A program made the translations under genes and the position numbers. The notes under the pieces are model-generated. The model made no database searches. It was not told where the DNA came from and saw only the letters and a program-made list of their open reading frames with translations. Below, one piece after another: positions 50,806-59,936 of a stretch of DNA of 64,000 nucleotides (its first letter is position 1; every line of letters begins with the position of its first letter). This DNA is from Prauserella_A sp040635515 (GTDB taxonomy: Bacteria > Actinomycetota > Actinomycetes > Mycobacteriales > Pseudonocardiaceae): contig JBEYHY010000001.1 of NCBI GenBank assembly GCA_040635515.1, positions 248,001 through 312,000 on the forward strand. The letters are read 5' to 3'.

Positions 50806-51278
50806 GTGCCGTGTCCGATGAAACGAAGCGCGTGAGCGAGGCGGACGAGGTTTTCGTCGTCAGGCCCGTGCGTGCGGCGTGGATGTCCAGTGTGCTCGCC
50901 GTGGTGCTGGTCGCGGTCTTCACGGTCGTCGCGGTGCTGCTGCGCAGCTCGGACACGGGCGTGATCTTCCAGACCAGCGACCAGGTGGCGATGATCGGCG
51001 TCGGGTTGCTGCTCGGCGCGGGTGCCATGCTGTTCGCGACGCCGAGGGTGCGGGCCGACGAGTCCGGCATCCGGGTGCGCAACGTGCTGGTCGGCAGGTA
51101 CTTCACGTGGGAAGAGGTGCTGTCGGTCAGCTTTCCCGACGGTGCCTCGTTCGCCAGGCTCGAACTGCCGGACGACGAGTACTACTCGTTGCTGGCCGTG
51201 CAGTCCGTCGACCGCGCTCGCGCGGTCGAGGCCGTACGCACGCTGCGCAAGCTGCACAAGCGGGCGCGCGGCGAGTAG
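50802..51278 (+). CDS. Membrane protein with a bacterial PH domain
   Basis: The 158-residue protein has two membrane helices (about 32-50 and 66-85) followed by a small PH-like beta domain (VRADESGIRVRNVLVGRYFTW, FPDGASFARLELPDDEYY). It belongs to a conserved actinobacterial family that follows ribH. Function unknown. The GTG at 50802 overlaps the ribH stop, so it shares the riboflavin transcript. Confidence 0.8.
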   Translation: MSAVSDETKRVSEADEVFVVRPVRAAWMSSVLAVVLVAVFTVVAVLLRSSDTGVIFQTSDQVAMIGVGLLLGAGAMLFATPRVRADESGIRVRNVLVGRYFTWEEVLSVSFPDGASFARLELPDDEYYSLLAVQSVDRARAVEAVRTLRKLHKRARGE

Positions 51279-51296
51279 CGCGAAACCTCAGTCGGC

Positions 51297-52082
51297 TCAG
51301 TTCGTGAGGGCGAGGTCGACGACGACGGGTGCGTGGTCCGAGGCACCCTTGCCCTTGCGTTCCTCGCGGTCGACGTAGGCGTCGGTGACGGCGGCCGCGA
51401 ACGCGGGGCCTGCGTAGACCAGATCGATGCGCATGCCGTTGTTCTTGGGGAAGGCAAGCTGCCGGTAGTCCCAGTAGGTGTAGGGGCGGTCGTACTTGAG
51501 CGCCCTCGGGACCACGTCGCTCAGGCCCGCGTCCCTCAGCGTCGCCAGCGCCTTGCGTTCCGGCTCGGTGACGTGGGTCGATTCGGTGAGCAGCGAGATG
51601 TCCCATACGTCGTCGTCGGCGGGCGCGATGTTGAAGTCCCCGAGTACCGCGAACGGCAGGTCGCCCTTCGATTCCTCGACCACGGTGGCGCGCAGCGCGT
51701 CGAGCCAGGCGAGTTTGTAGGTGTAGTGGGGGTGGCCCGGTTCTCTGCCGTTGGGGACGTACAGCGACCACAGCCTGACCCCGCCGCAGGTGGCGCCGAT
51801 GGCGCGCGGCTGGGGTGCGTCCTCGTAGCCGGGTTCGCCGACGAGACCGCGGGTGACGTCGGCGATGCCGACGCGGGAGAGTACGGCGACGCCGTTCCAC
51901 CTTCCCGTTCCGTAGGTCGCCGCCTCGTAGCCGAGTTCGGCGATCTCGGCGTGCGGGAACGCGTCGTCGGCGCATTTGAGTTCCTGCAGGCACAGCACGT
52001 CCGGCCGGGCCGAGGAGAGCCAGGCCAGCAGCCGGGGCAGCCGGGCGCCGACGGAGTTGACGTTCCAGGTGGCGATGCGCAT
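51297..52082 (-). CDS. xthA: Exodeoxyribonuclease III (AP endonuclease)
   Basis: The 261-residue EEP-family nuclease has RIATWNVNSVGARLP, the metal-binding CLQELK, GDFNIAPADDD and the C-terminal ASDHAPVVVDL. It cleaves abasic sites and removes 3' blocks. ATG 52082 begins at the conserved MRIATWN. It is divergent from uvrC, so two DNA-repair genes share one promoter region. Confidence 0.94.
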   Translation of the reverse strand: MRIATWNVNSVGARLPRLLAWLSSARPDVLCLQELKCADDAFPHAEIAELGYEAATYGTGRWNGVAVLSRVGIADVTRGLVGEPGYEDAPQPRAIGATCGGVRLWSLYVPNGREPGHPHYTYKLAWLDALRATVVEESKGDLPFAVLGDFNIAPADDDVWDISLLTESTHVTEPERKALATLRDAGLSDVVPRALKYDRPYTYWDYRQLAFPKNNGMRIDLVYAGPAFAAAVTDAYVDREERKGKGASDHAPVVVDLALTN

Positions 52083-52109
52083 GTGGAGACCATGGCACAC
52101 GTGGCTTGT

Positions 52110-52125
52110 GTATAACGCCCTATAC
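52110..52125. promoter_or_regulatory. Inverted repeat in the xthA-uvrC divergent promoter region
   Basis: GTATA-6-TATAC is a perfect inverted repeat. Each arm also resembles a -10 box, so it may be overlapping divergent promoters or a repair-gene operator. A separate TAGGCT (52215-52220) ends 6 nt before the uvrC GTG, suggesting a leaderless uvrC transcript. Confidence 0.4.
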
Positions 52126-52226
52126 GGCTCCGGTCTGGTGGGTCCGCTGCCGGAGCGGACCTTCGCCCGCCCCGGCGTGATCGGCCACCTGGCCCTGCTG
52201 TCGGGGGTGAGCCATAGGCTGGGAGG

Positions 52227-54230
52227 GTGGCTGACCCCTCGACCTACCGACCTTCGCCAGGCAGCATTCCCGACGCGCCCGGCGTGTACAAGTTCCGTGA
52301 CGCCACCAGGCGGGTCATCTACGTCGGCAAGGCCAAAACCCTGCGCGCGAGGCTCAACTCGTATTTCGCCGACCTGAGCGGGCTTCACCCGCGAACGCGG
52401 CAGATGGTGACGACGGCGGCGAGTGTCGAGTGGACGGTCGTCGGCACCGAAGTCGAGGCGCTGCAACTGGAATACAACTGGATCAAGGAGTTCGATCCGC
52501 GGTTCAACGTCCGTTACCGCGACGACAAGTCCTATCCGGTGCTGGCGGTCACCCTCAACGAGGAGTACCCGAGGCTGCACGTCTACCGGGGCCCCCGGAG
52601 GAAGGGCGTCCGCTACTTCGGGCCCTACGCCCACGCGTGGGCCATCCGCGAAACCCTCGACCTGCTGCTGAGGGTGTTTCCGGCGCGAACGTGCTCGGCA
52701 GGCGTTTTCCGCAGGCACGGGCAGATCGGCAGGCCCTGCCTGCTCGGCTACATCGACAAGTGCTCCGCGCCCTGCGTCGGCAGGGTGTCGGCCGAGGAGC
52801 ACCGCGAGATCGTCGACGACTTCTGCGACTTCCTCGCCGGCCGCACCGACGTCATGATGCGCAGGCTGGAGAAGGAGATGGCGGCGGCGTCCCAGTCGCT
52901 GGAGTTCGAGCGGGCGGCGCGGTTGCGAGACGACCTCGGCGCCTTGCGCAGGGCGATGGAGAAGCAGGCCGTCGTGTTCGGCGACGGTACCGACGCCGAC
53001 GTGATCGCCTTCGCCCATGACGACCTCGAAGCCGCGGTGCAGGTCTTCCACGTGCGCGGCGGCAGGGTCAGGGGCCAGCGAGGCTGGGTGATCGACAAGG
53101 TCGAGGAGATGGACGTGCCCGCGCTGGTCGCCCAGTTCCTCAGCCAGTTCTATGCCGAGCAGGCCGATCTGGCCGAGCAGGCGCCGGGTGGTGGATCACC
53201 GGTGCCGCGTGAGGTGCTCGTGCCCGAGCTGCCGCCTGACGCCGAGGCGCTCACCGAATGGTTGTCGGAACTGCGCGGCGCCAAGGTGCGGCTGCGCGTC
53301 GCGCAGCGCGGGGACAAGAGGGCGCTCGCGGAGACGGTGGCCCGCAATGCCAAAGAGGCGTTCACTCAGCACAAGCTGCGCAGGGCAGGTGACCTGACGG
53401 CCCGTTCGGCCGCGCTGGCCGAGCTACAGGAATATCTGGGGCTGGATTCGGCCCCGTTGCGCATCGAATGCGTCGACATCAGTCACATCAGCGGCAGCGA
53501 CGTCGTCGCCTCCCTCGTCGTGTTCGAGGACGGTGTGCCGCGCAAGTCGGAGTACCGGCGCTTCGCGTTGCGGGAGGCCGCGACCGAGGGCGATGTCGCC
53601 GCGATCGCCGAGGTCGTCCGCCGCCGCTTTTCCCGCTATCTCAAGGAAACCGCGCCGGAGTCGGCCGAGCGGGCCGACGTCCCCGAGGAGGGCGGCGACC
53701 CCGAGGAGGTGTCTGACCAGCGGCCGGGGATCGACCCGGAAACCGGGAAGCCACGCAAGTTCGCCTACCCGCCCAACCTGCTGGTCGTCGACGGGGCGGG
53801 CCCGCAGGCGACCGCGGCGGCCGACGTGCTCGCCGACCTCGGCGTCACCGATGTCGCGGTGGTGGGGCTGGCCAAGCGGCTGGAGGAGGTGTGGCTCCCC
53901 GTCGATCCCGACCCGGTCATCCTGCCCCGCACCTCCGACGCGCTGTACCTTCTGCAGCGGGTACGCGACGAGGCGCACCGATTCGCCATCCAGTATCACC
54001 GGCAGAAGCGGTCGAAGCGGGTGCAGGCATCCGCGCTCGACGCGGTCCCGGGGATGGGGCAGGCTCGCAAGGCGGCGCTGATCAAGCACTTCGGCTCGGT
54101 GAAGCGGCTCAGGCAGGCGAGCGTGGACGAGATCGCCGCGGTGCCGGGGTTCGGCAAGCGCACGGCCGAGGCGGTGCATGCCGCGCTCAGTGGGGGAAAC
54201 AGTGAGAAACGAGGGGAGTCACGGGAGTGA
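52227..54230 (+). CDS. uvrC: Excinuclease ABC subunit C
   Basis: The 667-residue protein has an N-terminal GIY-YIG nuclease (PGVYKFRDATRRVIYVGKAK), a UVR helix (SQSLEFERAARLRDDL), the RNase H-like 5' nuclease (CVDISHISGSDVVAS, LLVVDGAGPQ), and C-terminal helix-hairpin-helix motifs (VPGMGQARKAALIKHFGS). It makes both incisions in nucleotide excision repair. The stop overlaps rapZ. Confidence 0.96.
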   Translation: MADPSTYRPSPGSIPDAPGVYKFRDATRRVIYVGKAKTLRARLNSYFADLSGLHPRTRQMVTTAASVEWTVVGTEVEALQLEYNWIKEFDPRFNVRYRDDKSYPVLAVTLNEEYPRLHVYRGPRRKGVRYFGPYAHAWAIRETLDLLLRVFPARTCSAGVFRRHGQIGRPCLLGYIDKCSAPCVGRVSAEEHREIVDDFCDFLAGRTDVMMRRLEKEMAAASQSLEFERAARLRDDLGALRRAMEKQAVVFGDGTDADVIAFAHDDLEAAVQVFHVRGGRVRGQRGWVIDKVEEMDVPALVAQFLSQFYAEQADLAEQAPGGGSPVPREVLVPELPPDAEALTEWLSELRGAKVRLRVAQRGDKRALAETVARNAKEAFTQHKLRRAGDLTARSAALAELQEYLGLDSAPLRIECVDISHISGSDVVASLVVFEDGVPRKSEYRRFALREAATEGDVAAIAEVVRRRFSRYLKETAPESAERADVPEEGGDPEEVSDQRPGIDPETGKPRKFAYPPNLLVVDGAGPQATAAADVLADLGVTDVAVVGLAKRLEEVWLPVDPDPVILPRTSDALYLLQRVRDEAHRFAIQYHRQKRSKRVQASALDAVPGMGQARKAALIKHFGSVKRLRQASVDEIAAVPGFGKRTAEAVHAALSGGNSEKRGESRE

Positions 54231-55111
54231 CCGAGGAAGAAGCCAGGACCGGTATGGAGGTCGCTGTCGTCAGCGGTCTTTCAGGAGCGGGGCGTAGCAC
54301 CGCGGCGAAATGTCTTGAGGATCTCGGCTGGTTCGTCGTCGACAACCTGCCTCCCGAGCTGATCGCGACGATGGTCGAACTGGGGGCGCAGGCACAGGGC
54401 GCGATCACGAGGGTCGCGGTCGTCATGGACGTGCGTTCGCGCGCGTTCACCGACGACCTCGCCTCGGTGATCAAGGATCTCGACGCGCGCGGCTACAAGC
54501 CGAGGGTGCTGTTCCTCGAAGCGACCGACCCGGTGTTGATCCGCAGGTTCGAGCAGGTCCGGCGTACCCATCCCATGCAGGGGGACGGGCGGCTGGTCGA
54601 CGGCATCACCTCGGAGCGGGCGTTGCTGGCCTCGCTGCGAGAGGAAGCCGACCTCGTGCTCGACACCTCGGCGCTTTCGGTTCACGACCTGCGCGCGAAG
54701 ATCGAGGACGCGTTCGGATCCGAGGCCACGTCGCAGACCAGGGTCACGGTGCTTTCGTTCGGATACAAGTACGGTCTCCCCATGGATTCCGACCTCGTGA
54801 TGGACGTGCGATTCCTGCCGAACCCGTTCTGGATTCCCGAGTTGCGCGACCACAGCGGGCTCGACGGCGATGTGCGCAACTACGTGCTGACCCAGGAGGG
54901 CGCCGAGGAGTTCCTTGAGCGCTACCAGGAATTGCTGCGCCTGATCGGTGCCGGGTACCGGAGGGAGGGCAAGCGCTACCTGACTCTCGCGGTCGGCTGC
55001 ACTGGCGGCAAACACCGCAGTGTCGCCATTTCCGAGGAACTGGCGGCCCGCTTGTCCAAAGAGGACGGTATGGCCGTGAAGGTGGTGCACAGGGACCTGG
55101 GCAGGGAGTGA
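54227..55111 (+). CDS. rapZ: RNase adapter / nucleotide-binding protein RapZ
   Basis: The 294-residue protein has an N-terminal P-loop domain (GLSGAGRST, with Arg where the canonical Walker A has Lys, as in other actinobacteria) and FVVDNLPPEL. The C-terminal domain has GCTGGKHRSV. In proteobacteria it binds GlmZ/GlmY RNA; in actinobacteria the role is unclear. It sits in the conserved uvrC-rapZ-yvcK-whiA run and is coupled to both neighbours by GTGA overlaps. Confidence 0.93.
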   Translation: MTEEEARTGMEVAVVSGLSGAGRSTAAKCLEDLGWFVVDNLPPELIATMVELGAQAQGAITRVAVVMDVRSRAFTDDLASVIKDLDARGYKPRVLFLEATDPVLIRRFEQVRRTHPMQGDGRLVDGITSERALLASLREEADLVLDTSALSVHDLRAKIEDAFGSEATSQTRVTVLSFGYKYGLPMDSDLVMDVRFLPNPFWIPELRDHSGLDGDVRNYVLTQEGAEEFLERYQELLRLIGAGYRREGKRYLTLAVGCTGGKHRSVAISEELAARLSKEDGMAVKVVHRDLGRE

Positions 55112-56091
55112 GTCGCGCGATGCGGGCGGTCGCCCTCGGTGGCGGGCACGGGCTGCACGCGACGCTCACCGCGTTGCGGCGGATCACGGCCGAGGTGACC
55201 GCGGTGGTGACCGTCGCCGACGACGGTGGTTCCTCCGGCCGGTTGCGCCGTGAACTCGGCCTGCTGCCGCCTGGGGACCTGCGCCAGGCACTGGCGGCGC
55301 TCGCCGCGGCCGAGGACGGCGGCACGTTGTGGGCCGAGGTGTTCCAGCACCGCTTCGGCGGCACGGGGGCGCTCACCGGGCACGCGGTGGGAAACCTGTT
55401 GCTGGCGGGGTTGTTCGAGGTACTGGGCGATCCGGTGGCCGGACTCGACGAGGCGGCGAGACTGCTGGGCATCACGGGCAGGGTGCTGCCGATGTCCACG
55501 GAACCGCTGGAGATCGAGGCCGAGGTGACCGGTCTGGAGAACGGGAAGGTCAGCCGGATCCACGGGCAGGTCGCCGTCGCCAGCACCCCGGGGCAGGTCC
55601 GCCGAATCACGCTGCGGTCGCCGGCTCGCGCGGGGCAGCCGCCGCGCGCGTGCGCGGACGCGGTCGACGCCGTCCTGTCAGCCGATGTGGTGTTTCTCGG
55701 GCCCGGATCGTGGTTCACGAGCGTGCTTCCGCATCTGCTGGTTCCCGGCTTGGCCGACGCGCTCGTGCGTACGGCGGCGACGAAGGTCGTGATCCTCAAC
55801 CTTGTCCCTCAGCCGGGTGAGACGGCTGGTTTCTCACCCGAACGGCACCTGGACGTACTCTTCGAACACGCTCCCCAGCTCAGGGTCGACGCCGTGATCG
55901 CCGATCGCGATTCCGTGCCGACGCCCGCGAGACTGCGCCGTGCCGCGGCGGAGCTGGGTGGGCGGGCGCATCTGGCTACGATCGCCGACCCCGGCGTGGC
56001 GGGGCGGCACGATCCGGATGCCCTTGCCGGCTGTGTGCGAGAGGCTCTCGGTCTGACCGAGAGCGACAGGGAGGGGAACCAATGGCCATGA
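55108..56091 (+). CDS. yvcK: Gluconeogenesis factor YvcK-like (CofD family)
   Basis: The 327-residue protein begins with the GGGHGL nucleotide motif and has VTVADDGGSSGRLRREL, GNLLLAGL and FLGPGSWFTSVLPHLLV, hallmarks of the YvcK/CofD superfamily. YvcK binds UDP-sugars and affects cell-wall metabolism and growth on gluconeogenic carbon sources in other bacteria. GTG 55108 overlaps rapZ. whiA starts 10 nt before its stop. Confidence 0.92.
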   Translation: MSRAMRAVALGGGHGLHATLTALRRITAEVTAVVTVADDGGSSGRLRRELGLLPPGDLRQALAALAAAEDGGTLWAEVFQHRFGGTGALTGHAVGNLLLAGLFEVLGDPVAGLDEAARLLGITGRVLPMSTEPLEIEAEVTGLENGKVSRIHGQVAVASTPGQVRRITLRSPARAGQPPRACADAVDAVLSADVVFLGPGSWFTSVLPHLLVPGLADALVRTAATKVVILNLVPQPGETAGFSPERHLDVLFEHAPQLRVDAVIADRDSVPTPARLRRAAAELGGRAHLATIADPGVAGRHDPDALAGCVREALGLTESDREGNQWP

Positions 56092-57068
56092 CCTCAGCGG
56101 TCAAGGACGAGCTGAGCAGGCTGGAGATCACGAAGGTCGGGCCCAGGCGGTCCGAGGTGTCGTCGATGCTGCGCTTCGCGGGAGGGCTGCACATCGTCGG
56201 CGGCAGGGTCGTCGTCGAGGCGGAACTGGACACCGGCTCCGTGGCGCGCAGGCTGCGCAAGGAGATCTACGACCTGTACGGGCACTCCTCCGACGTGCAC
56301 ATGATCACCTCGGGCGGGCTTCGCAAGGGCACCCGCTACGTGGTGAGGGTGGTCAAGGATGGTGAGGGACTCGCGCGGCAGACCGGTCTCATCGATCAGC
56401 GGGGCAGGCCGGTGCGCGGCCTTCCGGCCGCGGTCGTGTCGGGCGGTCTCGCCGACGCCGAAGCCGCGTGGCGGGGTGCCTTCCTCGCGCACGGGTCGCT
56501 GACCGAGCCGGGGCGCTCGTCCTCGCTGGAGGTGACCTGCCCCGGTCCTGAGGCCGCGCTGGCGCTGGTCGGGGCTGCCCGCAGGCTCGGGATCCAGGCG
56601 AAGTCGCGTGAGGTGCGGGGCGCCGACAGGGTCGTGGTGCGCGATGGTGACGCCATCGGGGCGCTGCTGACGCGGCTCGGCGCCCACGAGAGCGTGATGG
56701 CGTGGGAAGAACGCAGGATGCGCCGTGAGGTACGCGCGACGGCCAACCGGCTCGCCAACTTCGACGACGCCAACCTGCGCCGCTCGGCGCGGGCCGCGGT
56801 CGCGGCGGCCGCGAGGGTCGAGCGGGCCATGGAAATCCTCGGTGACACCGCGCCCGACCACCTGCTCGCCGCGGGCAAGCTGCGGCTGACCAACCGGCAG
56901 GCCTCGCTTGAGGAACTCGGCCAGATCTCCGATCCGCCGATGACGAAGGACGCGGTAGCGGGCCGTATTCGCAGGCTGCTCGCCATGGCGGACAAGAGGG
57001 CGAAGGATCTGGGGCTTCCCGACACGGAGTCGGCCGTCACCGCGGAAATGCTCGAAGAGGAAGTCTGA
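56082..57068 (+). CDS. whiA: Sporulation/cell-division regulator WhiA
   Basis: The 328-residue protein has the N-terminal LAGLIDADG-like domains and a C-terminal helix-turn-helix (RLTNRQASLEELGQISDPPMTKDAVAGRIRRL has the recognition region). WhiA with WhiB controls sporulation septation in Streptomyces. The ATG at 56082 follows GGAGGGG. It is followed by a strong bidirectional terminator that closes the conserved block. Confidence 0.95.
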   Translation: MAMTSAVKDELSRLEITKVGPRRSEVSSMLRFAGGLHIVGGRVVVEAELDTGSVARRLRKEIYDLYGHSSDVHMITSGGLRKGTRYVVRVVKDGEGLARQTGLIDQRGRPVRGLPAAVVSGGLADAEAAWRGAFLAHGSLTEPGRSSSLEVTCPGPEAALALVGAARRLGIQAKSREVRGADRVVVRDGDAIGALLTRLGAHESVMAWEERRMRREVRATANRLANFDDANLRRSARAAVAAAARVERAMEILGDTAPDHLLAAGKLRLTNRQASLEELGQISDPPMTKDAVAGRIRRLLAMADKRAKDLGLPDTESAVTAEMLEEEV

Positions 57069-57100
57069 CCGCGTGGCACCGGGCGGGGGCTCCGCTCGCC

Positions 57101-57137
57101 CCAGTGGCCCGGTGAGCGGAGACCGCCGGGCCACTGG
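57101..57137. terminator. Bidirectional terminator after whiA
   Basis: CCAGTGGCCCGG (57101-57112) and CCGGGCCACTGG (57126-57137) form a perfect 12-bp stem with a 13-nt loop. It lies between two convergent genes and marks the end of the conserved synteny block. Confidence 0.8.
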
Positions 57138-57150
57138 AGGGGCGGGGCGG

Positions 57151-57588
57151 TCAGTCGGCCAGTTCGGCGTGGGCGACGACCTTCGTGATCCTCGCCCTGA
57201 CGAGAAGTTCGCCCGCGACGGCGTTGCGCTTGCCGAACACCTCGGCGTTCTCCTCGCCCATGTACCTTCCGCCGATCGCGGTTGCCCACGGCAGCATCTC
57301 GTCCACGTCCTCCGACAGGGTGGCTTCGGCCGTGAACTGCACGTAGGAGTAGGGCGGGGTCTGGTTGTCGACGGCGAAGGAAATGCGGGGGTCTCGCCGC
57401 AGGGCCTTTCCCTTCACGGTGTCCGCGCCGGTGTTGAAGATGATCTCGTCGCCGTCCGGTCCCTCGTTGAGCACGAACCACACCGGGGTGACGTGCGGGG
57501 AACCGTCGGCCCGCACGACGCCCAGCTTGCCGGTGAGCGTCCCGGAACCGGCGAAGGACCACCATTCGTCTCGCGTCATCTCATGCAT
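57151..57588 (-). CDS. PPOX-class flavin/F420-dependent protein
   Basis: The 145-residue protein is a small split-barrel of the pyridoxamine-phosphate-oxidase-like superfamily (GKLGVVRADGSPHVTPVWFVL, IIFNTGADTVKGKALRRDPRIS). Actinobacterial members commonly bind F420 or FMN and reduce diverse substrates. ATG 57588 gives the usual MHEMT start; a GTG at 57597 is possible. It is divergent from the SMC-like operon with about 62 nt between starts and probably unrelated in function. Confidence 0.83.
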   Translation of the reverse strand: MHEMTRDEWWSFAGSGTLTGKLGVVRADGSPHVTPVWFVLNEGPDGDEIIFNTGADTVKGKALRRDPRISFAVDNQTPPYSYVQFTAEATLSEDVDEMLPWATAIGGRYMGEENAEVFGKRNAVAGELLVRARITKVVAHAELAD

Positions 57589-57636
57589 GATCGGCACGCT
57601 ACCGGCCTTGCCGCGCGCCGACCGGGTACGGCCGAC

Positions 57637-57651
57637 TAACCTTGCGCGCTG
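57637..57651 (+). promoter_or_regulatory. Leaderless promoter of the SMC-like operon
   Basis: TAACCT (57637-57642) ends 8 nt before the GTG at 57651, with no ribosome site between. A recognisable -35 box at the usual distance is missing. The operon's first mRNA is probably leaderless and weakly or conditionally expressed. Confidence 0.4.
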
Positions 57652-59129
57652 TGCGAGTAGACGACCTTGGTGGCGCGGCCGACCCCGACGAGGGGCTCGC
57701 CCGCAGGCTGAAGGCCCTTGCCTGCACGGCGCCGCTGCACGACCTCGACGCGAGGAAGGGCAAGCTCGACTGGGCCGACGCGACGATCTACCAGATGGCC
57801 GAGATCGCGCTGCACACGATCGATCAGGTCACCATCGCGATGGACTTCGACACCGGCGCCGATCACCAGCAGGTCGTGAACCGGCTGCTGCCGTTCATCG
57901 CCTCGCAGGCGCCGAACCGCACCGTCACCGAGCACACGCTGGTCGCGAAGTGGGTGCTCGACAATCTCATCAACGTCGGCACCACCGACAGGGGCTTTCG
58001 CAGGGTGTACGGCGCGGTCGACGCCGACGGGCGGTACCGGCGGCGGACCTTCGACTTCAAACTGCTCGTCGAATTGGCCGCGCCACATGGCGAGGTGTAC
58101 CTGCGCGCGACGGACGAGGCCATCAACGTGCTCGTCGGCGCGCTGGACACCGACGTCGAATCCGCGCAGATCGCGGCCGAGGTGAAGCTGGAGAACCTGA
58201 TCAGCAGGGGACGGCTCGCCGACGCGAAGCTCGCTGCGGAGCAGGCGAGATACCGCACCGTGCAGTACGGGGAGACGTTGCGCGCCAAACTCGACGCGAC
58301 CAGGAGGGACGTGCGCTCGGTCGACTGGGAGCGCGAGGTGCCGGACCTGCTGGATTCGGCGTTGTCGCACATCGAGTCCCGGTTCAGGTCGGAAACGGCG
58401 ATCCTGAAGAACATCACGGCCGCGAGGGACGAGGCAGAGGATCCCGATCACAAGCGCAGAGCCGCCGAGCTCGTCGACATCGTCGGTGACTGCATCAGGC
58501 GGCACACCCAGCTCCAGTCGAGGCTCCAGGCCGCGGGGGCGGTGTTCCGCGCCGAGCAGGACAGGCAGCAGTTCTCCGGGCCGCCGCAGCGGGCCGCGAT
58601 CGACCTTTTCGGTCAGCTGCTGACCCCGGCGCTGGCGCTGCCGCTCGCCGAAGCGGGGCCGCCCACGCAGGCGTTCTTCCACGCCGTCACGGGGATCACG
58701 GTGCCCGCCGTGCCCTCGTTGCCCTCGCTGGTTTCGCTGCTGCTGCGGCCGGCGCCCGAACGGGATCAGGTGGTCGGCGAGGTGCCGGAGCCGGAGCTCA
58801 TGCCCGCCGAGGACACCGACAGCTACAGCGACGAGCAGTGGCGGGTCGCCGACGAACTGCTCGACCTGCCCGAGGTGCCGAGGCGGCTGTCGGGACTGCT
58901 GGCCGAGGCGAGGCAGAGCGACCCGGCGGTGGCGAGGCTCGTGGCGTTGCGGGCGCTGCACGCCTACGGTCCCGAGGTGGGTGCCGCGCTGCGCCAGGCG
59001 CAACAGCGGGTCCTCGTCGCCTTCGACGACGGGACGCCGCTGGCCGACCCCGAGTTCGGTGGCGCTGATCTGCTGCTGATGGCTGCCGGTGTCCGTCAGC
59101 TCGAAAGCAACACGGAGGAGGTCGCGTGA
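57651..59129 (+). CDS. Kleisin-like subunit of an SMC/condensin-like system
   Basis: The 492-residue, mostly helical soluble protein has no signal peptide or membrane segment. I recognise no exact family. Its size, its place as first gene before a small winged-helix protein and a giant SMC-like ATPase, and its layout fit the kleisins MukF, MksF or JetA. That layout is an N-terminal helical domain with a wHTH-like KWVLDNLIN...FRRVY segment, a long central helical region of about 150-330, and a variable C-terminal part. GTG 57651 is favoured; a TTG three codons upstream is in frame. The stop overlaps the next gene (GTGA). Assignment rests largely on context. Confidence 0.62.
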   Translation: MRVDDLGGAADPDEGLARRLKALACTAPLHDLDARKGKLDWADATIYQMAEIALHTIDQVTIAMDFDTGADHQQVVNRLLPFIASQAPNRTVTEHTLVAKWVLDNLINVGTTDRGFRRVYGAVDADGRYRRRTFDFKLLVELAAPHGEVYLRATDEAINVLVGALDTDVESAQIAAEVKLENLISRGRLADAKLAAEQARYRTVQYGETLRAKLDATRRDVRSVDWEREVPDLLDSALSHIESRFRSETAILKNITAARDEAEDPDHKRRAAELVDIVGDCIRRHTQLQSRLQAAGAVFRAEQDRQQFSGPPQRAAIDLFGQLLTPALALPLAEAGPPTQAFFHAVTGITVPAVPSLPSLVSLLLRPAPERDQVVGEVPEPELMPAEDTDSYSDEQWRVADELLDLPEVPRRLSGLLAEARQSDPAVARLVALRALHAYGPEVGAALRQAQQRVLVAFDDGTPLADPEFGGADLLLMAAGVRQLESNTEEVA

Positions 59130-59926
59130 GCGTCGCGCACAGTTCGGCCGACGCGGAAGCGGCGGCGAGGCTCATCTCGTTCGGGATGCGCCCGAAACTC
59201 CTTCCCGGCAGGGACGTCGTCTACGGCGAGCTCGTGCGCAGGTACGGCGAGGACAGCGCGTTCAAGCAGCTCACGCACGCCGTAGCCGCCGGGCTGGGAC
59301 TGCTGGTGCTTGAGGTCAGCGCGCAGGCGGGCGCCGTGCTCGCCGCGACCGACGAGTCGATCTTCGAGATCAAGATGGACAGCTACGCGAGGCAGAGCAA
59401 GATCAGGGAACGGCGGGACACCGAGAAGGTGCTGCACGGACTGATCCATCTCGCGACCGCGGCACTGGGGTACCCGAGGCCGGACGATCTCGCCAACGAC
59501 ACCTACATCGGCAGGGTCAGCGTCGAGCAGGTGGACGGGGTGGTCAGGGAGGCGTGCCGCATCCTGGACGAGCGGGCGGCCGGCACGGAGACCAACAGCG
59601 ACCCGCTGGCCGACGCGCCGGAACTCGAACAGGCGTGGCGCGCCTACGCCCGCAGGCCCGCCGCCGCGGCGACGAAGGACGGAAGACTGGCCTCCGACAC
59701 GACGAGGGGCATGGTGGCCAGAGCGCTGCGATTCCTCGCCGAGCAGGGGTTCCTGGTGCAGGTGAGTGCCGAGCAGGGCGGCACGTACCGGACGACGCCG
59801 CGCTACCAGGTGCAGGTCAGGGAATTGGCCGCGGACGCGGCGTTCGACGAACTGCTCGCGCTGGGCGTGGTGTCGGTCGCGGGTGGATCCGGCACGTTGC
59901 GTGCCGCCGCGTCGGACACGTTGTAG
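59126..59926 (+). CDS. KITE-like winged-helix subunit of the SMC-like system
   Basis: The 266-residue protein is predicted to be helical with winged-helix character. The clearest part is the C-terminal MVARALRFLAEQGFLVQV plus GGTYRTTPRYQVQVREL, a helix-wing pattern of the kind seen in MukE, ScpB and DUF4194 (JetB)-type subunits. These dimerise and bind the kleisin at the ATPase heads. It overlaps the kleisin-like gene by 4 nt and precedes the ATPase gene by 10 nt. A family name cannot be fixed by eye. Confidence 0.6.
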   Translation: MSVAHSSADAEAAARLISFGMRPKLLPGRDVVYGELVRRYGEDSAFKQLTHAVAAGLGLLVLEVSAQAGAVLAATDESIFEIKMDSYARQSKIRERRDTEKVLHGLIHLATAALGYPRPDDLANDTYIGRVSVEQVDGVVREACRILDERAAGTETNSDPLADAPELEQAWRAYARRPAAAATKDGRLASDTTRGMVARALRFLAEQGFLVQVSAEQGGTYRTTPRYQVQVRELAADAAFDELLALGVVSVAGGSGTLRAAASDTL

Positions 59927-59936
59927 GGGGAGAGGA

